Assembly: GCF_025698545.1 (NCBI RefSeq) | Contig: NC_068577.1 | Coordinates: forward strand, 2,203,501-2,267,500 | From: Gossypium raimondii | Lineage: Eukaryota; Streptophyta; Magnoliopsida; Malvales; Malvaceae | Reading direction: 5' to 3' | DNA: 64,000 nucleotides | Shown: piece after piece, positions 35,386-48,261 of the stretch | Position numbering within the stretch: the first letter of the stretch is position 1 | How the letters are laid out: the number at the start of each line of letters is the position of its first letter | The notes under the pieces: generated by a model | Seen by the model: only the letters and a program-made list of their open reading frames with translations | Database searches by the model: none | Told to the model about the DNA's origin: nothing | Program-made: the position numbers and the translations under genes

Positions 35386-36065
35386 GGTGTTCTGGCTTAT
35401 GTTTCCTGTTTACTGTAGTAGGTAAATGTGGGTAGCTCATGTTTCCTAACGACACTGAATGTTATATATATAATGTATAAACATATCCAGTTTAGTTTGG
35501 ATTGTGCATGTTTTGGACCTGTTGTAAAAATAAGAGATCGGATTAGTTTGGTTGAATCGAAAACGTGTGATCTGCATATTTAGTGTGTATCATTTAAAAT
35601 CCTTTGAACAGATAAAAAATGGGAAAAATTGGACATAACATTTCACTAAGTTTATTAGGACACTGTACAAGTATAACACTTGTTCATCTAACGCATACAT
35701 ATAAACATATCATACAAGGGCATTTTAAGTTCCTTCACATATTCATGATCAATTTCATATCAATATTAGACTTTATACGCGTACCTATTTCACATAATAG
35801 TTCCTAATAGTAGAAAGTCATAATTTCAATTGCTATTTATCCTTTACATAATAATTCTTGTGTTTTAACATGATATCGATTAAAATCATGAATTAACCAA
35901 TAAATCTCATTCATAGCCAAAAGATAATTACTCACTTTAATAATATAATTCTTACGTATCAAAATATTCTTATTAACATTTCCATCACAATTAATATCTC
36001 TATATCACATATTTGGTTAACTTAGCATTTCATGTCTAACAATTTTACTATAACTCATTATTAAC

Positions 36066-36535
36066 TAGACCTGATCATGGATCAGGCCGTCCGCCTAGGC
36101 TCAAAGGCCTGCCCAAAAGGTGAGAGGGTTTGGGCAAATATATAGATCTAAAAAATGGGATTGGACAAAAACTAAGGCCCGTTTTTTAAACAGACCAGAT
36201 CTCGGATAAGATTTTTTGGCTCGGCCTCGGCGTGACTCAAATTTGCCTAAATTTTTTTCTATCTATTTTGTTGTTGTTTGCTGCAATTTTGTTATCATAT
36301 TACTATTATTTTGTTGTTATCATTTGGATATTGTATAAATATTATTTTATTATTAATTTTTCTACTATTTTAAAGGCATTTGTTTACTAAGTTGTAACTA
36401 TGTTAGTGTTATTTAAGTATAAAAACTTTTTTAAATGTATTTTTAATTAGTTGAGAAATATTTATTTAGATGTTTTAGTATATTTAATGTATTATATTTT
36501 TAAAATTTTATTTATCAAATATATCGAGTAAATAA
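36066..36535. mobile_element. hAT-type MITE family, truncated copy
   Basis: The left terminus TAGACCTGATCATGG matches the other copies at 39701 and 44463. The inner AT-rich part (for example the AAGGCATTTGTTTACTAAGTTG block) matches the 44463-45065 copy. The right terminus is missing, so no target duplication can be defined. Confidence 0.65.
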
Positions 36536-37116
36536 TATTTTATCTCTTAATCCTTGAGAAATGATCAAATTACCTTTTAGGATAAATTTACCTTGTTTGA
36601 CAAATTGAAGGACGAAGAATGAATTCTCAAGACTTATTTAAGAAAATCAAGAGAAAAATAACTTTTAAAAATTATAAGAAAACAACCTTGCATAAAGAAA
36701 TTAACTCTAAGAGTTAAATTTTGATTAATGAATGAATCAATAGTTTTAATGAATAATGGAGAGACCTTTATATATATAGGCTAGTTAATTACATTCAAAC
36801 AAAACTCTAATTAATCTAAACAAGAAATAGTTTTAATAGAACTAAACTTTCTTGTTTACTACGAAACATAAAACTGTTAAACAACTTTAAATACTTAAAA
36901 ATATCCTAAAATTCAGAATAAATAAATAATAAAATAATAAATATAATCAAAATTAGGCTTTAAACTCGAATTAAAGCTCGAAACTTGTAATTTTCAATAA
37001 TAATTCCATCCAAAAATTTTGCTTGCACAGTCTTAAGTAAAATGGTCATAACTTGAGCTCCCGAATTCGAAATCAAGTAATTCGAGTTCCCAAACTCAAA
37101 ATCGAGTGATTCAAAG

Positions 37117-37190
37117 TGCATTTCGAAGCTAAGGGATAAAGTGCATTTCAAAGCTAAGGGATAAAGTGCATTTCGAAGTTAAGAGATAAC
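37117..37190 (+). repeat. 25-bp tandem repeat, three units
   Basis: Unit GTGCATTTCGAAGCTAAGGG plus ATAAA. The second unit has one change and the third a few. Confidence 0.85.
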
Positions 37191-37813
37191 TCTTCAAATG
37201 CTATGCAGATATCTCAGCCCAGAAATATCTGGATCTCATCCAAAAATTTGTCGCAAATCAACTTATTTTCCGAACTTGAAAATTAATAGCTTGGTTGAAT
37301 TACCTTTAATAAATTCCACATCATTTGTGTATGTATGTATCACGAGATAGATATATTTACCATTTCTTTTTTGCTTTATGCACACGCTAGCCCCTAAAGT
37401 ATACTATTTTTCTACTTTGATTATTAAAGTTTTTTTTTGGTCCATTTCAATCCATAACGTCTCCCGATGTTCTCAATTCAATCCTTTGAATATTAAAAAC
37501 GAATGATTTGAATATTTAGCCAATCATATACCACATGTCATATAATGACATCATAGTAATGCCATCTTTCAAAAAAATAAAGAATTTTAAAAATTGAAAT
37601 TATAAAAATTAAAATATATATTAAAAAATTAAAAAGTACAAAAGTATGAAATTATAAAATTCCAATAACAATATAAACTTTTACTAATTTTATTATAAAT
37701 AAGTCTTAATTTTATTTTATTTTATTTTATTGCAAATTTTCATACACATAATAAATAAGTGGTACATAAATCAATGGCCACTCTCCTCCAGCTGGCAAGC
37801 TGGTGATATATCT

Positions 37814-38849
37814 TCAGCTAATGTAATACATTGGATCCGGCAACTTGAACGTCCGGTTACCGGTATTGGTCCCCAAGAGATCACTCCATTGATCACCCAT
37901 ATTTCCAATGATTCTGTACCCTTTCTTCTCCAGCATTTCCCTCTCCTTTGACTTGTAAAATACTGCTGTTTTCCCTGAATATTTTGATGGTTCCCTACAA
38001 AAGTGAAGCAAAAAGAAATGTCTTTAAGGTATAAAAAAAAGTGAACAAATATGGTAAGAAATTAGTAAGGATGTTAATGGTTAGTTAGCATTTGAAGGTA
38101 GGGTGAATGCAGGAGTATAACTTACTTGAGTATAAGCTTGTTCCAAGCGTGGTATCCGACATTCTTAAGATTTGAAGCAGTTGTGTTTCTTTGAGATTCA
38201 TGTCTTCCTGTTAAGAAAACAACCTTAATCCCTAAACTCAATAACTTGTTGTAAAGCCAAAGACTCTCTGGTAATGCTGGAGCAGCCCCTTCCATTACCC
38301 ACTTATCGAACAATGTGGCATTGTATGGCTCCGCTCTGAAAATTTCATAAAATAGTGAGCCTACAATATTAGAGATGTGTCGGAGCAGATCTATGGATAA
38401 TATTGAAGGACTTTTTTTTTTTTTACTTTGCATTGGTTTATTAGATTAGATAGATACCCGAATCCATGCTGGGCATAATAAGGGGTATTGGAGAGGGTAG
38501 TCTCGTCAATATCAAAGATCCAAATATCCTTGCCGTCGCCGGCCAGCTTGAGGCTTTGGGCGTATAGAAAAGCCTCCTTAGCCACCGCTCTCGAGTCTTT
38601 CCGATACTGCTTCCCTAACATGTAGTGACCTACGTATTCTTCACACTCTTCTGGAACAGTTTTCCACCCAATGATGTTGTTGGTCTCGACGGCGAGTCGC
38701 CAACTCAGGCACGATAACCCCGGTATGGAGTTTCCTCCGGCACCAGATCTTGGTCGGAGGAGATGAATCTGTTTTACGATACCCGGTTCGCATGTTCCCT
38801 CTGAAATTGTTAAAATGTTGGCTAGGAACAAGAGCAATAGCAGTGCCAT
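37814..38849 (-). CDS. HAD-superfamily acid phosphatase (class B, VSP-like), secreted
   Basis: Hydrolyses phosphomonoesters; relatives include acid phosphatase 1 and vegetative storage proteins. Three exons on the minus strand (38849-38458, 38335-38126, 37994-37814) give 260 residues. The N-terminal MALLLLLFLANILTISEG is a signal peptide, so the product is secreted or vacuolar. HAD motif I is complete (DIDETT, with both aspartates, the feature that separates catalytic members from storage proteins). Motif II is FLTGR, the motif III lysine lies in the NKLILKE region, and the acidic pair is in GNMGDQWSDLLG. Family-typical CLSWRLAVETNNI and AEPYNATLFDKWV are also present. The splice junctions keep the frame, and the C-terminus FKLPDPMYYIS is typical. 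No defect seen; the in vivo substrate cannot be told from sequence. Confidence 0.94.
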
Positions 38850-38907
38850 GGCAACGCTGCTGTGTTTTGCTTTGCTTGCGAGCCTGCTTGCTCTTGCAAT
38901 TCGCTTC

Positions 38908-38917
38908 TCTTTAAATA
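38908..38917 (-). promoter_or_regulatory. TATA box of the acid phosphatase gene
   Basis: The minus strand reads CTATTTAAAG, about 60 nt before the start codon. That leaves a short leader of about 30 nt. Confidence 0.55.
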
Positions 38918-39700
38918 GACCACCTTTGTGATTTCAGGTCATTATTATTCTTTTCCGATAAATCAGATTTTTCCCTTATTTTTAATATTTTTTAATTGAA
39001 TTTAAGTATTGTGAAGAGAAAAAAAACTAATTTTTCATTCTCTTGTTGAAAAAAAGATAAATATGACGTTAAATTACAGTTTCATATAATTTTTTCTCTA
39101 TTGCATTATTTATAAACCTACTTCTTATTCTATAAATTTCAAATAAATATCGAGAAATTCATGTCAAATTCTGGTTTTACTCCTCCTATTTTAATAATTT
39201 TGAAATTTAATCTCTATACTTTAATTTGCCATATTTTATTTTATTTTATTTATATAATGTTACTAATTAGTTTAAATAGTTAACACAAGTGACTATTCTC
39301 GTTAAAATATTAAAATGTTTTTGTATGCTTTAAAATAGCACCCTTCCAATTCATCAATTGATAATGATTTTGGCAACAAATCCTGATGTGGCACTACCGT
39401 TAACGACCACGTCAATAACTTAATAGTTAAAGATATAAAAAAAAAACAACGGCCAAAGGATTTAATTTACGCAATTTGAGAGTTTGAAAACTTAATTGAG
39501 TGTATTTTCTATAGAAAGGTTTAATTAAATTTTTTGCCAAAGTTCAAGGACTTTTTTACCCTCTAACAGAAAATTTTGTTAATAAATGAAGAACTAATTT
39601 AAGATATTCCACAACATTAGCCTAAAATTGTTAATAAAAGTTGTTCAATTTCTTAACCTTAATTATGTAATAATAATTAATAAAAGATGAGACCCAACAG

Positions 39701-40090
39701 TAGAGGTGTTCATGGGCCGGGCGGCCCGGCATTCGGGTAAAAATATAGGCCCGAAATATAAGTTTGGGTAAACAATAAGGCCCGTTTAGAAAATGGGCTG
39801 GGCCTCAGGCACCACTTTTTTGGCTCGGGCTCATCCCAGCCCTGCCCGAATATAATAAATATTTATTTTTTATTTTTTAATTTTAAAATGCTTTTTTTAT
39901 TTTTTATTTTTAAAATAAATTTTTGGTGTTTATTAAAAAAGGGGCCGGATCGAGCCGGGCTCGGGCTTAAGAATTTTTTCTCGGGCTGGGCCTGCACAAA
40001 AATTTAGGCTCATATTTCGGGCCAGACTGGGCCCGGGCCTAGGACGTCAACCAAATTTTATGGGCCCGGCCCGACCCATGAACACCTCTA
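39701..40090. mobile_element. hAT-type MITE, copy with both ends
   Basis: Termini TAGAGGTGTTCATGGG and CCCATGAACACCTCTA are perfect inverted repeats over 16 bp, and the GGCCCGG-rich arms continue inward. The flanking 8-bp direct repeats CCCAACAG (39693-39700) and CCCAAAAG (40091-40098) differ at one base. An 8-bp duplication with TAG...CTA ends fits the hAT superfamily. Non-coding. Confidence 0.85.
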
Positions 40091-40180
40091 CCCAAAAGAT
40101 TGAAACCCAAATTACAAACTGGGAAAGGAAAAGTCATTGACTGCTGACTTAAAAAAAAGTTCAATACCCTCAAAGAATTT

Positions 40181-40535
40181 TTTTTTGCATAATGACATTT
40201 TTGTCCTCCAATTTTATAAAAAAAAATATTTTAACCCTTTTATTTATTTATTGGTTTCTTTTAGCCCTTAAATTTATTTTTTGGTCAAATTACTCTAAAA
40301 TGGATGGAAAAATTAACATTTATTAACTTTGCTGACATGTCATACATTTCTTAAATTTTAAAATAATTTTTATAATTTTAAAATTTTAAAATTTAAAATT
40401 TAAAACAAAGTTAAAGAAAAACATTAACATTTTATTTATTTTGAGATGATTTGACAAAAATACAAGTTTAAAGCTATAAAAAATAGAGAACAAAATGAAT
40501 TTTTTAAAACTGGAGGAAAAAATCATTATATATTA
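40181..40535. mobile_element. MITE-like fold-back repeat, family B copy 1
   Basis: The ends form an imperfect inverted repeat: ATGACATTTTTGTCCTCCAA on the left against ATGATTTTTTCCTCCAGTTT (reverse complement) on the right. The inner arms carry AAAATGGATGGAAAAATTAA and its complement. It is related to 48262-48675. No target duplication assigned. Confidence 0.65.
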
Positions 40536-41590
40536 TTTTTACAAATAACCCCAAAAGTCATAATTTCCATCTTATGAAAGTATTTTTTTCTTAATGCTAC
40601 CTACCAAGAATTTTCAAGAGGTTTTTAAAATGTTGGAAATTTATTTCATTGGGTGTAGTTGTGTGTGACTAGGAAATAGGCACACCTTTTATTTTATTAT
40701 TTTATCTTTTTAATTATTGAAATAAATGAAAATTTAAGAACATGACATACATGTGGATAATTATATGGACCACATGTTAGTGTTTAATTTATTTTAAATT
40801 TAAAAATATTTTTATACTTTTCTTAATAATTAGAATGCTTTTTAATTTTTGAAAATACTTTTTATAATTTTAATATTTTAAAAATTAATTAATTTACATG
40901 ATAATTCATGTATACATCACATCAATAAAATCTTTTATTTTGTGATGATTTGAAAAAAATATAAATTAAAAATAAAAAGGCAAAAAATTAATTTTCTTTT
41001 TAAATTTGGACGTGGCAATTCAAATAATATAATGATTAGTGGAGCAGAGAAAGGGCACACGGCAAACGACAATATTTTGTTTGGAGATTGCATTTTTTAA
41101 TATATATTTTTATAATTTATTAGTAAGCCGACCTGGAATTTCTGTTAAAATCTTTAAACCCAAAATTTTCTACATCATTTAAAATATGGTGTTATAATTT
41201 TTTTCTTGGCCAGCACGAAATTCCTTTTAATTATATTTAAAAGTTGCATGTATCACTAAATTTACAAATACTTTTAATTTGCCTAAAATATTTTTTAAAA
41301 AGAGTATATTTCATGTATAATTATATTTAAATATTATGAAAATTAATTTATTTTAAGTGACAATATCATTTTTAAAATGGACAAATTAACTTTCAACGTT
41401 AACTTTTGACACCAATACCAAACATTTGAAATGAACAGATTACACTTTTTCAAAACACTTTCCAAAAACACGTTTTCCAAATTAAACTTTTTAAAAACTC
41501 TTCTAAATTGCAATAGTAATGTCAAGCTATCCCGAAATAGATGTCAGCTAATGATTAGCGAAGTAGTAAAAGATTTGCTTATAACATTAT

Positions 41591-41820
41591 GGGTAAAATA
41601 CAAAAATAATCACTTTTGTTTGACTCAGATTATGTTTTAGTCACTTACGTTGTCGTTTTGTTACGAAGTGGTCACTCTACCGTTAAGCTCCGTTACTTCC
41701 CTAATAGTGGTCCTACGTGGCAGTCCAAATTAACTTTATTTAGTTAAGAATCTATTGAGGTGTCAAGTGTCTAAAATGTAATCTAAGTCAAATAAAAGTG
41801 ACTATTTTTATAATTTACCC
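41591..41820. mobile_element. 230-bp MULE-type MITE with exact 9-bp target duplication
   Basis: TAACATTAT occurs at 41582-41590 and again at 41821-41829, exactly abutting terminal inverted repeats of about 54 bp (GGGTAAAATACAAAAATAAT against GGGTAAATTATAAAAATAGT). The TIR contains GTCACTTTTGTTTGACTCAG-like sequence, shared with the larger element at 49073. The 9-bp duplication suggests Mutator-type mobilisation. Confidence 0.85.
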
Positions 41821-44462
41821 TAACATTATTGAGGTGTCAAATTGTGTTCTATGAAGACTTATTATAATTATTAAAAACTCTATCATACGCGTATACGTAT
41901 AAGAATCATATATTTAAAACATAATTTTATATTTTTAAGAAATTCAATACCATATATCGAAAATTGGTAACATGAGAATCTCCATGCAATTATAGATAAT
42001 TGAGGATCCTCTAAAGAAATAGTACAAGGTTTAAATATGGGTAGTTAAAAAGTCAAAAAGCTCTTTTCTTTTTATTTTGTCGGCTTACAATTAGAATCCA
42101 CAATAGATCCTTGGCTGCCGAAATTTATGGAATTGGTCCCTCTTTCATACGGCCCGCATCTGATCCATGCGATGCAGTTCCCGGCAAGTTTAGCGATGCT
42201 TTTAAAAAGTATTATAGAAAAATATTTTTGAGAAATACTTTTAAAAAGTTTAGTTTAAGTTTTGACTGTTTAACATTATTATCAAAAAAATATTTTTGAG
42301 AAGTAAAATGTCCATTTTAGACATGTTATTATCAAGTAACAAATATACGTTTAAATTTAATGTTCAAATTAGTTAATATTATTCTATTTTAATAAGAATA
42401 TAAAAAATATTATAACTTGTTAATATTTTAATATATGAAATATAAATTTTAAATATTTATAAAATTTAATTAGAACATATAAACTATATTTCAAATATTT
42501 AAATATAGCCATTAAATATTTATAATTAGATATTAACACATTTGTATTATTTTAAAAATATTTTTATTTTAATTAATAATTTTAACATATTTGTAATTAA
42601 GCACCAATAAAAAATAAAGGAATTTATTATATTATTAGAGGGTAAAAAGTAACTAAGCATCAAAATACTTTTGGGAGAGGAAAATTAAAATTTTAACTTC
42701 TCCTTTCTAGAAGTGCGTTTCAAAAGTGTTTGTAAAAGGCAAAACATCATTTGTTATTTATATATGTAATAAAATTTGGACCCAAGTCTTCATAGTTTTC
42801 AATATTTTTATTTCACCATTTAACCAAAGCCTCATTTGTTATTTATATAATTTCTATAAATGTATTTGTCACGTAATTCTATTTTCACCCACATTGAGTG
42901 TATCGTAATCTAGTGTATAGAATATATGTAGTTTTCAATCTATAAGTTAGGGTTAGGGTTAATTATTTTTCGTTTCAAATTATAGAGTAATAAATTGAAG
43001 GTTAAATGTACTTACACGTTAAAGTTTTTCCATTAAATTCATTTATGTGACATTTGAAATTAAAAAAAAACCCCACTTGATAGCCATGTAATAAAAAGAT
43101 TACATTATAATGAACTTGAATTTAACGAAAATTTTAACGATATTAACAATTCTTAAACAATCACGTAAATATTTTAATCAAAATAAATATGCTTATACTT
43201 TTCAATTTTATTATTTCAGTCCTGAAACAAATGGTAGAAGTTAAATACGTTTGGTTAAAATTGCTATTAGTCATGTACTATACGTATAGTTGTAGATTTA
43301 ATCCATGTTTTATAATTTGAGCATTCTTAGCCTCTATACTTTTCGAATTTAAAAATTTAATTTTAACTCAAATGACAGCAGTCAAATCCATGAATTGACT
43401 TTTTTGTAAGTAAGACATGGAATAGTAAGCTAACATGACATTAGGCACGTGATAATATATTTGTCGCATAATATTCCGAAACTAACAGAACTTAATGAAT
43501 TGAACTACTACTATTTGATCAGGACACAAAATTGAAATTTCAAATTTTTAAAAAAATATATAATAACAAAAATGACCCAAATAAAGTAACGAGACTAAAT
43601 TCACAACTTATTCGTAGTATAGGAATTAATAGCAAAATTTAATATAAATGATGATATATCAAATTCCACTAATTAAAGACTTTATAATCTATTTTACCAC
43701 TAGAAATTAAACCACTATACTTGTTGCAAGTAAATCTTGAAATAATTACAAAATTCTAAGATATGTCAACCAACATAGAACTCTTGGTGACATAGGGAAT
43801 CCAGGGTAGTTAGCAAGGGCCTAGCTCCCTAAAATAAAAAAATTGTTGTGTTGATCCTTTAGAAATTTTTAAAATTTTAAATCAATAAAAAGTAAAATTA
43901 CACTTTGGCCACTCTAAAATTATGAAAATTTAATTTAATCTTTTTAAAAATTATAAGATATAGACTATTAAAAATTTAAATTTCATTTTAGCCCCCTAAA
44001 AAGTTTTCTGGCTTTGCCCCGGCTTCTGCTAACACTTTACGTCAGCATGTAAAGAATTGTGTTCAAACACCACAAATGAACTTCTCAAAGTGGTTTGGGT
44101 TGATTGCTAAAGATCATTTTATAGACTTCATCTTCTCTGTTTCTTTCTACTGTCATTGTTGTCAAACAAAGATAGAAAATTTGTGCAGATTTCATCAACC
44201 GTGATGTGAAATTAGATATATTTATGAATACCCAGACTTTTTAATCGAAAAATTTCATCGTTCATGACTCATTATCAACTTTTTTTTTTCTTTTTAGATT
44301 CCTCTATAAACAAGTGTTAAGATCTTTAAGTTTCAATTACCGGTATATATTCTATAATCCACTATTGGTTTAGTTGAAAACCAAATTAACTATTTTCACA
44401 TCAATGCTATGTTTTTTTAAAAATGTTCCACATATAAAAGTTTCATAGATGATGGATCTAAC

Positions 44463-45065
44463 TAGACATGCTCATGGGCCAGGTAACCCGGTCCGACCCG
44501 AAGGCCTGTTCAAAAAATGGGTTTGAGCAGAAAAATAAGACTTGTTTAAAAAAGGATCGAGCCTCAGGTAAGGCATTTTTTGCTCGGGCACGGCTCGGCC
44601 TAAATCCACAAAAGGGAAAAAAACTGCTATATTTAGTTGTTTTAATAATGTTATTTTCTTATTTTTCCCTCTATTTTGCTACCATTTCACTATTATGTTA
44701 CTATTATTTTATTAATTGTTATTGTATAACACTTATTTTATTGTTAATTTTGTTATTATTTTATAGGCATTTGTTTGTTAAGTTGCATCTATCTTAGTGT
44801 TATTTAACTATACATATTTTTTAAAATTTGTTTTCAATTTGTTGGAAAATATTCATTTTAATGTTTTTATTATTTTTCATGTATTATATATATTTAAAAA
44901 TTATATAAAAATTAATACGGCCGAGTTAGATTGGGCCTGAATTTTAACATTTTTATTCGGGTTAGATTTGGGCAAAATTTTAGACCCATTTTTCGAGCCA
45001 AACCCAGACTTAACAAACGAGCCTAAAATTTTGGTTGGGACCAGAGAGGCCAACGAGCCCCTCTA
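44463..45065. mobile_element. hAT-type MITE, long copy
   Basis: The left end TAGACATGCTCATGGG and right end AGCCCCTCTA belong to the family at 39701. It is flanked by GATCTAAC (44455-44462) and AATCTAAC (45066-45073), an 8-bp duplication with one mismatch. The AT-rich centre is shared with the truncated copy at 36066. The 109-codon ORF inside is fortuitous. Confidence 0.8.
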
Positions 45066-45287
45066 AATCTAACCTATGTTACCTATGTTACAAAGGAAAA
45101 AAAAGAAAAATGGTTACGACATATGAAGGTAAGTTTGTACAATCATAAATAACGCTGATGTTTTACTTTATATAGCAAGCACAATATAACCACCAAACAC
45201 TTGATACAGCTTTTACATGAAGCATACCAAACGGGTCTGTAATGCTTAAATACTTGACCCTACCACCTTAGTTTGCATTATTTCTTT

Positions 45288-45612
45288 TTCATAAATTAAC
45301 ATTTAGTCCCTAAACTTGGTAAATTTTTTCACTTTGGTTTTAACATTTTTTTGTCCACATTAATACTAAAATTGAGTAGTTTTTCTCAATTTAATTTTTA
45401 AACTTAGATTTTGTTAAAATATGATAATATGACGTTGTAAGATTGTATCACGTAATCACTTGATTAAATTTTAATTTTTTTATTTAATGTTTTTAGGTGG
45501 TGACATGACAGACTCTCAGAGTGCCACGGCATCATACATTAATGGAATACAAGTTTAAGGATCAAATCGAAAAAATAATCAAATTTCGGGACTAAATATT
45601 GATTTATCCCGG
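45288..45612. mobile_element. MITE-like inverted-repeat element
   Basis: Left end ATAAATTAACATTTAGTCCC pairs with the right end (reverse complement ATAAATCAATATTTAGTCCC). The arms extend about 40 bp. No target duplication assigned. Confidence 0.6.
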
Positions 45613-45943
45613 ATTAATAATTCTGAAATTTTATATATACATATAATAATTAAAACATATTATTTTGTTCAAGATTAGGTTAACCTACTCCGACTAATTA
45701 ATAAAACTGATATCAGAAAATGACATACAAAAAAAGAAACCCAGAAAATGGGATTCTAATTATTATAGATCCAAACCATCAGAGAACAAACTTGCCCATT
45801 CATACCAGCAATCCATCCAAACAAAGTACAAATTTATGCTTTAATAAAATAATCCAAGAAACCTGAATCTTATCAAACATGTTTGCATGCAAGATAGAGT
45901 CTTTTCGGATAGCATCGTTACGATATCGAAATGAAGCGTTGAT

Positions 45944-47586
45944 TTATTTACGTTTTAAAATGGCAAATAGCTGAAGTCCATCCCTGTAACATGATTCCAG
46001 TTGCTGAGAAATGTCTGATAGTTTTAGGACAAGGTGATCGAACAATTCATCAATGGCTTTGCTGGGAAAATGATTGCTGAACATTCCCTCCATAGCGGCC
46101 CTTACATGTTTCACAAAGACGGGGATGTCAATGGGACCTTTTAGCCATGGTGCAGGGTTCATCAGTTCTATCACTTCTATGCTGAATAGTCCGTTTCTTT
46201 CGACCCCCTCAATGAATTCCCCTGGAGGGCAAGCATATATAGGCAAGTTGAATGCATCCACGTCAGCTTCACTGATGGATCCCTGTAATACATAGATACG
46301 TACACAACGATAAACATGGATGACAGAGAGGATAACGACGATTTTGATAGAATTTCTAGTATATATATTGGGGTCGAAAGACAAAAAGGTATTTACTTAC
46401 GGTTTTCACCATGTCCATGAGGATGGAACCCATGCAATCGTACATTATACCATTCACAACTTGAGAATAAGGCATCCCATCTGGAATACTTGACCCAACA
46501 ATCACAATCATCCCTCCCGACACCATCTCTCGACCTCTGGCGCTCAAGAAATCGTCCAAGTCCTCAGCGAACTGCGTCGCATACGCCATTAAAACTTCAG
46601 GTGGAGCACTGGTGTAGTGAATCTTGCCTTTGTTCCACGCCGGAGAACGCTCGTCTCGCAGCTCCTTCGGCAACCGAGAAAGCCAATGCAACGAATACGA
46701 GCAATGGGCTAAATGGAGTGATGATTTAGGCAATACTTGGTTATGGAAAGAACCAGGAACGGAAGCTACAAGGTATTGCTTGTCTTGTGGGAGATAAGTG
46801 AAGAGGGTATTGAAATCGTTTGTGAATTGGTCGTTGAAAATCACTTGAAATTCAGGCATTTGAGAAGATGTAGGACACTGAGATATGTACTTTTTCTCTA
46901 CGATTAGGAGCAAATCTTGCATGGAATTTATTGTGTTTGATCCAACCCCACATCCAAAATCTGCGACACGAAATATGTTTGATGTTGAAGAGAGGGTTTC
47001 CACATCAAGGTTCTTCATAATTGCATCTTCAATTTTTTTGGTCACAACATTTGCCGATAATCTCTGCAAAATTGGATTTATTTTAATAAAATATCGAATA
47101 TAAGGACTTCGTTTGAACGAGTTTTTCTTTTTCTTTATCATAAAATATAATACAATTCACTAATTGAGAAATCTATACATAAAATGTGGGAATTTAACAG
47201 ATTAATCATGTGATCATGAAAATTTTATTATTGAACACACCATAACTTGACCCTAATTTATATCGTTTTGAAAGTAAATTAATCCAAATGAAGCATTAAT
47301 CATTCATTTACATAAAAAAAAACCATTAATTATGAAATCTACCTATATGAAAAGTGTGAATTAAACAGATTAATCATGTGATCATGAAAATTTTAGCAGA
47401 GTTCATTTCTAAAATCTACTTTATTTTCTTCTATAATATTAACTTTGAATTGAAGTTTTGCACCTGGTAGGAGGAGTTGTTGGAGTAGCTATTAGTTCCG
47501 TGTCCGCCGATGACCTGTGCCGTTGAATTCTCTGATGCCGTGTCATTGTTCTCCTTTGCGAGTGAATCGGACACCAGAGCAGCCAT
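45944..47586 (-). CDS. SABATH carboxyl methyltransferase 1
   Basis: SAM-dependent methylation of a small-molecule carboxyl (the family includes salicylate, jasmonate, IAA, farnesoate and loganate methyltransferases). Three exons (47586-47464, 47063-46401, 46282-45944) give 374 residues, the usual length. Exon 1 ends in TNSYSNNSSYQ, the SAM/substrate motif with Tyr, Asn and Gln. Exon 2 has the nucleotide loop VADFGCGVGSNTI, VPGSFHNQVLP, HCSYSLHWLSRLP and NKGKIHY. Exon 3 has KHVRAAMEGMFSNHF. All junctions keep frame, and the gene appears intact. The features place it in the broad group containing At5g37990-like and loganic-acid-type enzymes, but the substrate cannot be assigned. It is a tandem paralogue of the gene at 50618. 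Confidence 0.94.
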
Positions 47587-47656
47587 TCCCTCCGTTAGTT
47601 TTGTATGTATTTAGATCACTGAAGCAAAAGATTGAGCGATTATAATTACCTTTGCA

Positions 47657-47670
47657 TCTATATATATAAA
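47657..47670 (-). promoter_or_regulatory. TATA box of SABATH gene 1
   Basis: The minus strand reads TTTATATATATAGA, about 75 nt before the start codon. Confidence 0.55.
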
Positions 47671-47814
47671 TGGTAGAGGAGTATGTGAACACCATATGTG
47701 CATGGGACATGTATGGAAATTATTATTATTTAAATTTTTTTAATGTTAAATGTCAATACTTAAAACTACTCATACCCCCTCTCCAATCCATAAATAGGAA
47801 GATAATAGACTTCA

Positions 47815-47884
47815 GCACACTCGAACCCATATCCTCCTACATTAGCAACAATACTCATGCCAGTCGACTTAAAACTCAATCGAA
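47815..47884 (-). repeat. tRNA-derived (SINE-like) repeat, copy 1
   Basis: The minus strand has an A-box-like TTAAGTCGACTGGCATGAG and a B-box-like GGGTTCGAGTG at tRNA spacing. It is closely related to 50434-50502, with the same TGTTGCTAATGTAGGAGGAT middle. Not a functional tRNA. Confidence 0.55.
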
Positions 47885-48261
47885 CTAAAATTTAAATATT
47901 TCAAAGTATCATTTGTACATTTCTAAATTTTCAAGCTAAAAAAATGTTTTTTCTTCCATTGTAACAACATGAATTTGAATATATATTAATTGAAACATGA
48001 GTAAGATTATTAAATTTGCAATCAGATTGATTAAACATCATGTTCCATGATATTGACATCCATATATGGATCGATTTGGTTGTCAAATGCATATTTATTA
48101 ATTTTAAAAAAATTTAACGAAAGAAAACCTTCAAATAAAGATTAAATAATGTTAGATTAATGTAGCGCCAAAATTATGGTACTTTATCTTCACTAAATAA
48201 ATGGAAGGTTTATGGTTGTGGTCCTTGAGTTTTGATTTCCTATCTTTAAAATTATAAAAAG

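Larger units (their letters stand above)
35386..37813. other. Intergenic region between RDR1 and acid phosphatase
   Basis: Holds the RDR1 3' flank, a truncated hAT-type MITE (from 36066) and a 25-bp tandem repeat (37117-37190). Otherwise AT-rich with no coding sequence recognised. Confidence 0.6.
38920..45943. other. Gene-free region rich in MITEs
   Basis: Contains four inverted-repeat elements described separately, plus AT-rich filler. Short ORFs here either fall inside the MITEs (for example at 44468) or have no recognisable similarity. A slightly more GC-rich patch at about 42105-42190 could be a gene scrap but was not identified. Confidence 0.6.

Noticed and set aside
42105-42190. Possible gene fragment (less AT-rich ORF patch)
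   Set aside because: No identifiable domain or exon boundaries; too short to support.
42946-42962. Telomere-like TTAGGG repeats
   Set aside because: Only two units, and not the usual plant heptamer array; chance or a minor interstitial remnant.
44468-44797. 109-codon ORF
   Set aside because: Falls entirely within the hAT-type MITE and has no recognisable protein similarity.
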